7,243 nucleotides of DNA from an uncultured Prosthecobacter sp. (GTDB lineage Bacteria; Verrucomicrobiota; Verrucomicrobiia; Verrucomicrobiales; Verrucomicrobiaceae), in the NCBI GenBank assembly GCA_937941745.1, contig CALDGV010000812.1, positions 1 to 7,243 of the forward strand, given 5' to 3'. The position numbers and the translations under genes were made by a program. The notes beneath the pieces were generated by a model, which saw only the letters and a list, made by a program, of their open reading frames with translations, searched no databases and was not told where the DNA came from. Positions 1 to 7,200 of this stretch are shown piece by piece. Every line of letters begins with the position of its first letter. Within the stretch, counting starts at the first letter, position 1.

Positions 1-331
1 TGACCGCTATGCCCACAAAGCCCAGCTGCTGCTCCAGCAGCATGGTCATGAGGTCGTGCCCGTGCATCCCAGGCTCACCCACATCGAAGGTGTGCCCGTG
101 GTCGCCGACCTCGCCGCGGTGGCAGGCCCGGTGGACACCGTGACCATGTATGTCGGTCCGGCCATTTCATCCGGGCTGACCGACAAGCTGATCGCGCTGA
201 AGCCCCGGCGGGTGCTTTTCAATCCCGGCTCTGAAAATCCAGCGCTGGCGGCGGCCCTCGGCCAGGCGGGCATTCAAGTTGAGGAAGCCTGCACGCTGGT
301 GCTGCTGCACACCGGTCAGTTTTCGAGCTGA
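1..331 (+). CDS. CoA-binding domain protein (YccU-like), 5'-truncated
   Basis: The frame is open from the left edge (first full codon at base 2) and gives 109 residues before TGA at 329-331, so the start lies outside the window. The visible part begins DRYAHKAQ, then EVVPVHPRLTHIEGVPV, then a VDTVTMYVGP strand, then RVLFNPGSENPAL and a closing GIQVEEACTLVLL. This order matches the CoA_binding_2 (YccU-like) family: the segment after the N-terminal glycine-rich loop, the 'pVnPk...ieG' strand-turn, the 'd.v.vfvpp' strand, and the 'W.qpG.e...' loop that precedes the final 'v...Ctmv' strand. The family is a small, single-domain cytoplasmic Rossmann fold of roughly 130-145 residues that binds CoA or a related nucleotide, and its cellular role is poorly defined. 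The glycine-rich loop itself is cut off. The next gene on the strand is yifB, 49 bases downstream. The family call is quite sure; the function is not. Confidence 0.85.
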   Translation, partial: DRYAHKAQLLLQQHGHEVVPVHPRLTHIEGVPVVADLAAVAGPVDTVTMYVGPAISSGLTDKLIALKPRRVLFNPGSENPALAAALGQAGIQVEEACTLVLLHTGQFSS

Positions 332-370
332 AAAGCACGCTTGCAGCCCGGCCAGCGGCTCGGGTAAACC

Positions 371-374
371 GGAG
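371..374 (+). promoter_or_regulatory. Shine-Dalgarno GGAG that decides the yifB start
   Basis: GGAG lies six bases before the ATG at 381. The reading frame is open further upstream, to an alternative codon at 279 inside the preceding gene, but the added residues are Cys/Arg/Pro-rich and unlike the family. The site and the family-typical MIARTYSATL N-terminus both favour 381. Confidence 0.55.
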
Positions 375-380
375 TCCGCA

Positions 381-1916
381 ATGATCGCCCGCACTTACTC
401 AGCCACCCTGGTCGGCGTCGATGCCGTGGAGGTCGAAATCGAGTCCTTCGACGGCGGTGGCAATCCCAAGATGTTCATCGTGGGGCTCCCCGATGCCTCG
501 GTGAAGGAGAGCCGCGAGCGTGTCAGTGCCGCCATCGCCTCCTGTGGTTTCGCCATGAACGATGGCACCACCACCGTGAACCTGGCACCGGCGGACTTGA
601 AGAAGGAGGGGCCCGGTTTTGACCTGCCGATCGCCATCTCGCTGATCGCCCATCGCATCAAAATCCCCATCCCCGCGCTCGGGGAAACCGCCATGATCGG
701 CGAACTGGCGCTCAATGGCGAACTGCGGCCTGTGCGCGGACTGCTGGCCGTGGCTCTGGAGGCCCGCAGCAGGGGCCGCAAGCGGCTGCTGGTGCCCAAA
801 ATCCAGGCCGCCGAGGCCAGCGTGGTGGCCGGGATCGACATCATCGGCGTGCAGCACCTGCGCGAGGTGGTGGACTACCTGAAAGGCGAGATCGAACTGC
901 CTGCCGAGCCCTGCCGGGCCACGGAGTTCTTCGCCCAGGCGGCGCATTACGACATCGACTTTGCCGATGTGAAAGGCCAGCGCGATGCCAGGCGGGCCAT
1001 CGAGGTCGCCGTGGCTGGAGGCCACAACATCCTCATGGTCGGCCCGCCCGGCACGGGCAAGAGCATGATCGCCAAACGGGTGGTCACCATCATGCCTTCG
1101 ATGACTGAGGAGGAGGCCATCGAGACCACCAAGATTCACAGCGTGGGCGGCCTGCTCAGCGAACAGCACGCCTTTGTGGCCACCCGCCCCTTCCGCTCGC
1201 CGCATCACACCATCAGCGATGCCGGCCTGCTCGGTGGTGGCACGAATCCGGGGCCGGGGGAGGTTTCACTGGCGCACAACGGCGTGCTCTTCCTGGACGA
1301 ACTGCCCGAATTTCGCCGCAGCACCCTGGAGGTGATGCGCCAGCCGCTGGAGGACCACCGCGTCACCATTTCCCGTGCCGCCGGCACGGTCACCTTCCCT
1401 TCCCTGTTCATGCTCGTCGCCGCCATGAACCCCTGCCAGTGCGGCTTCTTTGGCGACCTGCGCCGGACCTGCCGCTGCACGCCGGTCATGGTGCAGAAAT
1501 ACCGCCAGCGGATCAGCGGCCCGCTGCTGGACCGCATCGACATCCACATGGATGTGCCACTCGTGGACTATCAGGCCCTGAAAAGCACCGAGCCTGCCGA
1601 ATCCTCTGCGGAGATCCGAGCCCGGGTGGAGCAGGTGCGCAACCTCCAGAACGAGCGCTTCAAAGGCATCCGTGGCGTGCATACCAACAGCACGATGACG
1701 CCGCGCCTCATCAAGAAGCACTGCGAGCTCGATGCTGAAGCCGGCGGCCTCCTGGAGCATGCCATGGACCAGATGAACTTCAGCGCCCGTGCTCACGACC
1801 GCATCCTCAAGGTCGCGCGCACGCTGGCCGATCTGAACGGGCAGGAGAAAATCGATGCCGCCTGCGTGCTGGAAGCTGTGAACTACCGCTCGCTGGACCG
1901 GAATCTCTGGCAATAA
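381..1916 (+). CDS. yifB: YifB/ComM-family Mg-chelatase-like AAA+ ATPase
   Basis: The protein has 511 residues, the usual length of the YifB/ComM family. An N-terminal ChlI-like domain (about 1-145) shows MIARTYSATLVGVDAVEVE, then IVGLPDASVKESRERV and NLAPADLKKEGPGFDLPIA. The AAA+ Mg_chelatase domain (about 190-400) has Walker A GPPGTGKS at 221-228, RPFRSPHH at 269-276, Walker B VLFLDE at 302-307 and LLDRIDIH at 382-389. A C-terminal Mg_chelatase_C domain (about 405-508) has the sensor-2-like SARAHDRILKVAR at 468-480. Four cysteines, C352, C354, C364 and C366, form a CxC-x9-CxC pattern that many family members share and that might bind a metal. ComM, the best-studied member, is a hexameric DNA helicase driving branch migration during natural transformation; many YifB proteins have no tested role, so DNA recombination is inferred here. 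It is cytoplasmic. The hydrolase gene begins 20 bases downstream, consistent with co-transcription. No key residue is missing. Confidence 0.95.
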   Translation: MIARTYSATLVGVDAVEVEIESFDGGGNPKMFIVGLPDASVKESRERVSAAIASCGFAMNDGTTTVNLAPADLKKEGPGFDLPIAISLIAHRIKIPIPALGETAMIGELALNGELRPVRGLLAVALEARSRGRKRLLVPKIQAAEASVVAGIDIIGVQHLREVVDYLKGEIELPAEPCRATEFFAQAAHYDIDFADVKGQRDARRAIEVAVAGGHNILMVGPPGTGKSMIAKRVVTIMPSMTEEEAIETTKIHSVGGLLSEQHAFVATRPFRSPHHTISDAGLLGGGTNPGPGEVSLAHNGVLFLDELPEFRRSTLEVMRQPLEDHRVTISRAAGTVTFPSLFMLVAAMNPCQCGFFGDLRRTCRCTPVMVQKYRQRISGPLLDRIDIHMDVPLVDYQALKSTEPAESSAEIRARVEQVRNLQNERFKGIRGVHTNSTMTPRLIKKHCELDAEAGGLLEHAMDQMNFSARAHDRILKVARTLADLNGQEKIDAACVLEAVNYRSLDRNLWQ

Positions 1917-1936
1917 GTCAGCCACCCTTTCCGACC

Positions 1937-2584
1937 ATGACCACGATCCTCTGCTTTGGCGACTCGAACACCTGGGGTTTTGTGCCCGAATCCATCTCTG
2001 AGCCTTTCCCACGCCGCCACCCGGTGGGCGTGCGCTGGACGAGCCTGCTGACGCAGCATCTGGGGGACAAGTTTCGCGTGATCGAAGAAGGTCAGAACGG
2101 CCGCACGACCGTGCATGATGACCCCCTGAACGTGGCCCGGAATGGAAAGGACTACCTGCCCGCCTGCCTGGAGAGCCACAAGCCCATCGACATCGTGGTG
2201 ATGATGCTGGGCACAAACGACCTCAAGAGCTTTTACAACCTGCCGCCAGGCGAGATTGCCAACGGAGCAGGCATCCTGGCCCGCATGATCCTGACCAGCA
2301 CGGCCGGCCCGCACAACAAGCCGCCGCGCCTCCTGCTCGTCTGCCCTCCGAAGATCGGCGACCTTTCCCACCTGCCAGACCTGGAGGCCAAGATCCCTCA
2401 GGGGGCGGCGCGCAGCCTGCGCTTCCCGCATTATTACGAAGCGCTCGCCGCCTCGCTGCACTGCGCCTACCTGAACAGTCAGGACATCATCGAGACGAGC
2501 ACCGTGGACGGCATCCACCTGGATGCCGCCGCCCATGCGAAGCTGGCCCACGCCATCGCCGCGAAAATCCACACGATGGTGTGA
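1937..2584 (+). CDS. SGNH/GDSL hydrolase, MsAcT-like arylesterase/acyltransferase
   Basis: The 215-residue protein has no signal peptide or membrane segment, so it is probably cytoplasmic. Block I is ILCFGDSNTWG with nucleophile Ser10. The segment VIEEGQNGRTTVHDDP at about 48-63 carries the block II Gly and the family's 'NGRTT' signature. Block III MLGTND (90-95) supplies the oxyanion Asn94. Block V VDGIH gives Asp191 and His194. Recalled from memory, the M. smegmatis acyltransferase MsAcT has 216 residues and a Ser11-Asp192-His195 triad, a one-residue offset throughout. That group hydrolyses short acyl and aryl esters and can transfer acyl groups to alcohols in water. The natural substrate is unknown; ester hydrolysis or deacetylation is the safest statement. 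MsAcT has Leu after the nucleophile, whereas this protein has Asn, as in many ordinary GDSN arylesterases. The ATG start lies 20 bases after the yifB stop and has no good Shine-Dalgarno site, so translation may depend on the upstream gene. It ends three bases from the convergent sulfatase stop. Confidence 0.9.
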   Translation: MTTILCFGDSNTWGFVPESISEPFPRRHPVGVRWTSLLTQHLGDKFRVIEEGQNGRTTVHDDPLNVARNGKDYLPACLESHKPIDIVVMMLGTNDLKSFYNLPPGEIANGAGILARMILTSTAGPHNKPPRLLLVCPPKIGDLSHLPDLEAKIPQGAARSLRFPHYYEALAASLHCAYLNSQDIIETSTVDGIHLDAAAHAKLAHAIAAKIHTMV

Positions 2585-2587
2585 TCT

Positions 2588-4120
2588 TTACGGCTTGGTC
2601 AGATTCGGCGCCCACATGCCGGCCTCCTGCACCTTGGGGGTCACGCCATCGGCGGGGAAGCTGGCCTTGGCCGCTGCCTGCAGCTGCTTGGACAGCTCGG
2701 CAAGGGTCGCTGCATGATCGGCCTTCTCCGCGAGGTTGGTGAGCTCTTTCGGATCGGTATCGTGGTCGTAGAGTTCACGGCCTTCGCGGCCCTCATCCCA
2801 TTCCGTGTAGCGCCAGCGCGGGGTGCGCAGGGAATAGCCAAAAATGCGCTTGCCGTTGTCCCCGGCGGCGGCGCTGGCCCCCATGCGCTTGAAACCGCCG
2901 CCGCGCACCACCTGGCTCAAGACCCAGCCACGGCCCGGCTGGGAGGTGTCTTTGAGGATGCCGGCCAGGCTCTGGCCCTGGAGGTTCTCAGGAGCCTTCA
3001 CGCCGCAAAGCTCGGCCAGCGTGGGGTAAAGGTCGATCAGGCCGACGGGAGCCTTGGCCACACCGCCCTTGGTGATGCCAGGGCCTGCCATGAGCAGAGG
3101 CACTCGGGCACTTTCCTCAAACAAGCTCTGCTTCTGCCACAGGCCGTGCTCGCCCAGGTGGTAGCCATGATCACTGGTGAAGACGACGATGGTGTTCTCA
3201 CTCAGGCCCAGGCGGTCCAGCGCATCCAGCACCACCCCCGCCTGCGCATCCATGAAGCTGATGGCGGCAAAGTAGGCCTGCACGGCCTGCCGGCGAAGGT
3301 CGTCCGTGAGCTTGTCCTGCTCCTTCTTGTAGCTGCCGAGGGCATGCTTTGGCAGGTCCTTCTGATCCTCGGCCACTCCCGTGACTACCGGCATCTGTTC
3401 CACCGGATAGCCTTCAAACCACTGCTTGGGTGAAACGTAGGGCGTGTGCGGCCGGAAGAAGCCCAGGGCGAGGAAAAAGGGGCGGTCCTTGTCACGTGCG
3501 CAGCGCTCCAGCACCCAGGCGGCATCGCGGGCCATCAGGCCGTCCGTATGCTTTTCATCCGGACTGGGGGAAGCATACCAGCTCAGGGTGCCGCCAAAGT
3601 TGCCGGGCAGCAGGCTGAAGATGTTCGGCTCATCCAGCAGACGGTCCGCACCCGCCGGGTTCAGCTCCATCTCCCAGGAACCAGGATCATCATGACCATT
3701 GGTGCCAATCGAATTGGGCACATTGTAGTGGTAGAGCTTGCCGATGCGCGCGGCAAAATAGCCCGCCTGACGGAAGGCCTGCGGCAGCGAGATGTGGGAA
3801 GGGATGGTCTGACGGAAGAGCTGGCTGTTGGCAAGGATGCCCGAGCTGTTGGGATACAGGCCGGTGAGCATCGAATTGCGGCTGGGTCCGCAGAGGGGAA
3901 ACTGGCAGGCGGCCTTTTCAAAGCGCACTCCGCGGGCGGCCAGCTTGTCCAGGTTCGGCGTCTTCACCTGAGGATGCCCGTAGCAGCCGAGGCTGTTGTT
4001 CAGGTCATCCGCGATCATGAAGAGCACGTTCGGCGGCTGGGCAGCCTCAAGGCTGGAAACGCCGCAGGCCACAAGGGCGAGGAAGGAATAAAAGGCAGTG
4101 CGCATGGTTGTGAACGCCAT
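2588..4120 (-). CDS. Exported type I sulfatase, iduronate-2-sulfatase-like
   Basis: The 510-residue protein starts at the ATG at 4120-4118. The N-terminus MAFTTMRTAFYSFLALVACG is a secretion signal, and LVAC (16-19) resembles a lipobox. PPNVLFMIADDL follows, with metal ligands Asp38 and Asp39. The sulfatase motif CGPSR (77-81) makes Cys77 the residue converted to formylglycine, with Arg81 conserved. Further active-site elements are RIGKLYH (Lys128, His131), RPHTPY (His225), SDHGYHLGEHG (metal ligands Asp317 and His318) and Lys330. The C-terminal domain holds RTPRWRYTEW and ELYDHDTDPKELTNLA, where a sulfatase typically closes its fold. The wording DDLNNSLGCYG...VKTPNLD, QFPLCGPSR and LPQAFRQAGY...GKLYH fits the iduronate-2-sulfatase-like group (SulfAtlas S1_7). 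The enzyme would remove sulfate from a glycan outside the cytoplasm, and substrate cannot be read from sequence. It needs a formylglycine-generating enzyme or anaerobic maturase, neither of which is in the window. Alternative starts are a TTG at 4123 and an ATG at 4105. Confidence 0.95.
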   Translation of the reverse strand: MAFTTMRTAFYSFLALVACGVSSLEAAQPPNVLFMIADDLNNSLGCYGHPQVKTPNLDKLAARGVRFEKAACQFPLCGPSRNSMLTGLYPNSSGILANSQLFRQTIPSHISLPQAFRQAGYFAARIGKLYHYNVPNSIGTNGHDDPGSWEMELNPAGADRLLDEPNIFSLLPGNFGGTLSWYASPSPDEKHTDGLMARDAAWVLERCARDKDRPFFLALGFFRPHTPYVSPKQWFEGYPVEQMPVVTGVAEDQKDLPKHALGSYKKEQDKLTDDLRRQAVQAYFAAISFMDAQAGVVLDALDRLGLSENTIVVFTSDHGYHLGEHGLWQKQSLFEESARVPLLMAGPGITKGGVAKAPVGLIDLYPTLAELCGVKAPENLQGQSLAGILKDTSQPGRGWVLSQVVRGGGFKRMGASAAAGDNGKRIFGYSLRTPRWRYTEWDEGREGRELYDHDTDPKELTNLAEKADHAATLAELSKQLQAAAKASFPADGVTPKVQEAGMWAPNLTKP

Positions 4121-4217
4121 CAAACGCCTGCCAGAACCCGGCTTTGCAGCTCATTTTGACGACCCCAGCGCTCCGAACTTCCGCGTGCGATGGCCGGTGA
4201 ATGTGCGTATTCCCAGC
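4121..4217. other. Divergent intergenic spacer, presumed promoter region
   Basis: These 97 bases separate the sulfatase (leftward) from the ABC permease (rightward), so promoters for both should lie here or slightly inside either gene. A TTGACG at 4156-4161 on the plus strand resembles a -35 element, but no reasonable -10 hexamer follows at 16-18 bases. On the minus strand, CAAAAT over 4153-4158 is the most AT-rich hexamer that could serve as a -10, without a clear -35. I see no inverted repeat that would be a clear operator. The spacer identity is certain; the promoter elements are weak guesses. Confidence 0.4.
4127..4132 (-). promoter_or_regulatory. Weak Shine-Dalgarno for the sulfatase
   Basis: Read on the minus strand this is GGCAGG, ending six bases before the ATG at 4120-4118. 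The internal ATG at 4105-4103 has no such site in front of it. This favours 4120, although starting at 4105 (MRTAFYSFLALVAC) would give a shorter and more typical signal peptide. Confidence 0.35.
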
Positions 4218-7200
4218 ATGACCCTTTCCCGATTCATCCTGAGCTCCGCACGGCACTACTGGCGCGGTCATCTGGGCCTGATGCTGGGGGCTTTCCTGGC
4301 CTCCGCCATCCTCAGCGGCTCCCTGCTCGTGGGTGATTCCGTGCGCGCCAGCCTGCGCCGTGTGGCCGAGCTGCGCCTGGGCAAGGTGCAGTCCGGCCTG
4401 CTCGGCGGCGACCGCTGGTTCACGGCCGATCTGGCGAAAAAGGCGGGCAGCGAGCCGCTGATCATCGCCGTGGGCTCCACCGCAAATGCCAACGGCAAGG
4501 TCCGCGTGAACGGCACCCAGGTCCTGGGCGTGGACGCCGGCTTCTGGAAGCTGAGCGCAAGCAGCAACGCACGGACCTTCGCCCGCAGCGAGGTGCTCGT
4601 GAATGAACCGCTGGCCCGCAAACTCGGCCTGAAGGTGGGCGACACCGTCATCCTGCGCCTGGAGCGGCCCAGCGCCATCTCACGGGACGCGCCGCTTTCC
4701 GGCTCAACCAACCAGGATGTGTCCCTCCGCCGCCAGGTGGCTGGCATTGTGACACCAGAGGATTTTGGCGCCTTTCAGCTCATCGCCTCCCAGATCACGC
4801 CGGACACGGTTTTCGTGGGCCTGGAAGACCTGCAGGTGCAGCTGGAGATGGATGGCAAGGTGAACGCGGCACTGGGTTCACAGCCTGCGGCTTCAGGCAC
4901 TTCGTTGGAGTCGGCAAAAACGCTGGATGACCTCGGTTTGAAGCTCACACGCGTGTCCGGCGGCCAGAAGGAGTGGGAAGTCAGCACCAGCCGGGTCTTC
5001 CTGGATCAAAGCCTGGCGACCAAGCTGCTGAATCGCCAGGGCAGCTACGGCGTGCTAACCTACCTCGTGAACGGCTTGAAGTCCGCCAAGGGCGGCACGC
5101 CCTACTCCATGATCACGGCGGTGGACCGCATCGGCGGAGCGGAGCCCGGGATCACCATCACCCAGTGGCTGGCAGAAGACCAAAACCTCGCCATCGGCGA
5201 TGAAGTGGAGGTCTTTTATTTTGTCGTCGGCCTGGGCCGCGAGCTGAAGCAGGAGAGCGCCAAGTTCAAGGTGCGCGGCATCCTGCCAATGACGGATCCG
5301 GAAGTGACCCGGGCCTGGACGCCCGAGTTTCCAGGCGTCTCCGATGTGGACAACTGCCGCGACTGGGAGCCGGGCATCCCGATGGACATGAAGGCCATCC
5401 GCGACAAGGACGAGAAATACTGGGACGACTACAAGGGCACGCCGAAAGGTTTCATCACCCTCGCCGAAGGGCAGAAGCTGTGGGCCAACCGCTTCGGCAG
5501 GCTCACCGCCATCCGTTTTGCCGATGCAGGCCAGGATGAAGCCGCACTGCGGCAGGAACTGCTCTCCCAGCTCCAGCTTGCCGACATCGGCCTCGTGCCG
5601 CGCGACTTCAAAAAGGATGCCGATGCCGCAGCGAAGGGCAGTGTGGACTTTGGCGGGCTCTTCATAGGCCTGAGCATGTTCCTCATCGCCGCCGCACTGG
5701 TGTTCGCGGCGCTGCTCTTCCTCTTCACCCTGGAGCGCCGAGCTTCCCAAGTGGGCCTGCTGCTGGCCATTGGCTGGACGACTCGTCAGGTCCGCCGTGC
5801 GCTGCTCGGTGAGGCAGGTGTCATCGCCATGATCGGAAGCCTCGCCGGGCTCGGCGGCGGCGTTTTTTACACCCAGGCAGCGCTCGCGGGGCTGCGCGGA
5901 GCATGGTCGGGTGCGGCCCAGGGGCTGCCGCTCATCTACGCCGCCAGTCCGGCCACTCAGATAGGGGCCGCCGTGGGCTCCATCCTTATCGTGCTGGGCA
6001 CGCTGGGGTGGGCCAGCCGCAGGATGTTCGCCAAGTCGCCACGTGAGCTATGGAGTGGCGATGAATCCTCGGCTGAGGCCCGGACCGGCAGGGCAACGGT
6101 ACTCCGCAGAGCCATGCCTTGGCTGCTCATCCTGCTGTCCATCGGGCTCGTCTTCGCCGCGAAATCCGCCAAGGCTCCTGAAGCCGTGGCAGGCATGTTC
6201 TTTGGCAGCGGCATGATGCTGATGATCGCCGGAATCCTCCTGGCGGGCGCCTGGATGCGCCAGGACCGCGGCGCGCTAGCGCAGACGCTGACCCAGATCG
6301 GCATGAGAAACATCTCGCGCCGCCCTGCCCGCAGCCTCGCCGTGATCGGCATGATGGCGGGCGGCATCTTCCTGGTCACGGCTGTGAATGCCTTCCGCAT
6401 GAGCGCCGGCGATGCGACCAAGCCGGATTCCGGCACCGGCGGCTTCGCCCTCATCGGCGAATCCTCCCTGCCCATTTATGAAGACCTGAACAGCAAGGCT
6501 GGCATCGAGGCTTTCGGCCTGGATGAAGACCTGATGAAGGACGTGAAAATCGTTCCCTTCCGGGTGCGCGAGGGCGATGACGCGAGCTGCCTGAACCTGA
6601 ACCGCGCCCAAAAGCCTGTGCTCGTTGGCGTGAACCCGGATTTGCTCGCTGAACGCTTCCGCTTTGCGGGCGGTGATGGCTGGCAGCGGCTGTCTGCGCT
6701 CGACGGCATCTTTGACAAAACAGCCACGCCCGAGGGTGTGGAGAAGGTGCTGCGTCCTCTCGACAAGCCGATCCCGGCCAACGTCGCCATCGCCGACCAG
6801 GCCACCGCCATGTGGGGCCTGGGGAAAGGCATCGGCGATGCCATCGACTACCAGGATTCAGCAGGAAAAACCTTCGCCATGGAGCTGGGAGGTCTGCTTG
6901 GCGGCTCCGTGCTCCAGGGCAAGATGATCACCAGCGAGGCCGCGTTCCTGCAAGCCTACCCTGATGCGGCTGGCTACCGCTTCTTCCTCATCGACTGCCC
7001 GAAGGCGAAGGTGGACGAGGTCAGCGCGCATCTGACACGGCAGTTGGAACAGCGCGGGCTGGCGCTCGAACCTGCAAAACAGCGCCTTGAAGCCTTCCTG
7101 GCCGTGCAAAACACCTACATCGGCATCTTCACCATCCTCGGAGGCCTTGGCGTGCTGCTGGGCACCGCTGGCCTCGGCGTGCTCGTCGCCCGTCATGTGC

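Noticed and set aside
332..380. Possible terminator hairpin between the CoA-binding gene and yifB
   Set aside because: Only a four-pair CCCG/CGGG stem could be drawn, with a long loop and no following T-run, so it is not a credible intrinsic terminator.
279..380. Extended yifB start at 279
   Set aside because: It overlaps the end of the preceding gene and adds 34 residues unlike the family; the ATG at 381 has a GGAG six bases upstream and gives the standard N-terminus.
399..1208. Long minus-strand open frame (269 codons) opposite yifB
   Set aside because: It is antisense to the conserved YifB domains, its translation is rich in His/Gly/Asp without any domain pattern, and high-GC coding DNA readily leaves the opposite strand open.
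1266..2216. Minus-strand open frame (316 codons) spanning the yifB-hydrolase junction
   Set aside because: It overlaps two well-supported genes on the other strand, shows no recognisable motif and has a Ser/Arg/Pro-rich start; it is a composition shadow.
1883..2572. Minus-strand open frame (229 codons) opposite the SGNH gene
   Set aside because: The plus strand carries a full catalytic triad and family signatures, while the minus-strand product has no domain pattern.
2714..4159. Two plus-strand open frames (2714-3433 and 3446-4159) opposite the sulfatase
   Set aside because: They lie wholly or almost wholly within the antisense of a conserved sulfatase and have low-complexity Ala/Gly/His/Arg composition without signal or domain.
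5055..5750. Minus-strand open frame (231 codons) inside the permease
   Set aside because: It is antisense to the extracytoplasmic region of the permease, which continues without interruption on the plus strand; no motif supports it.
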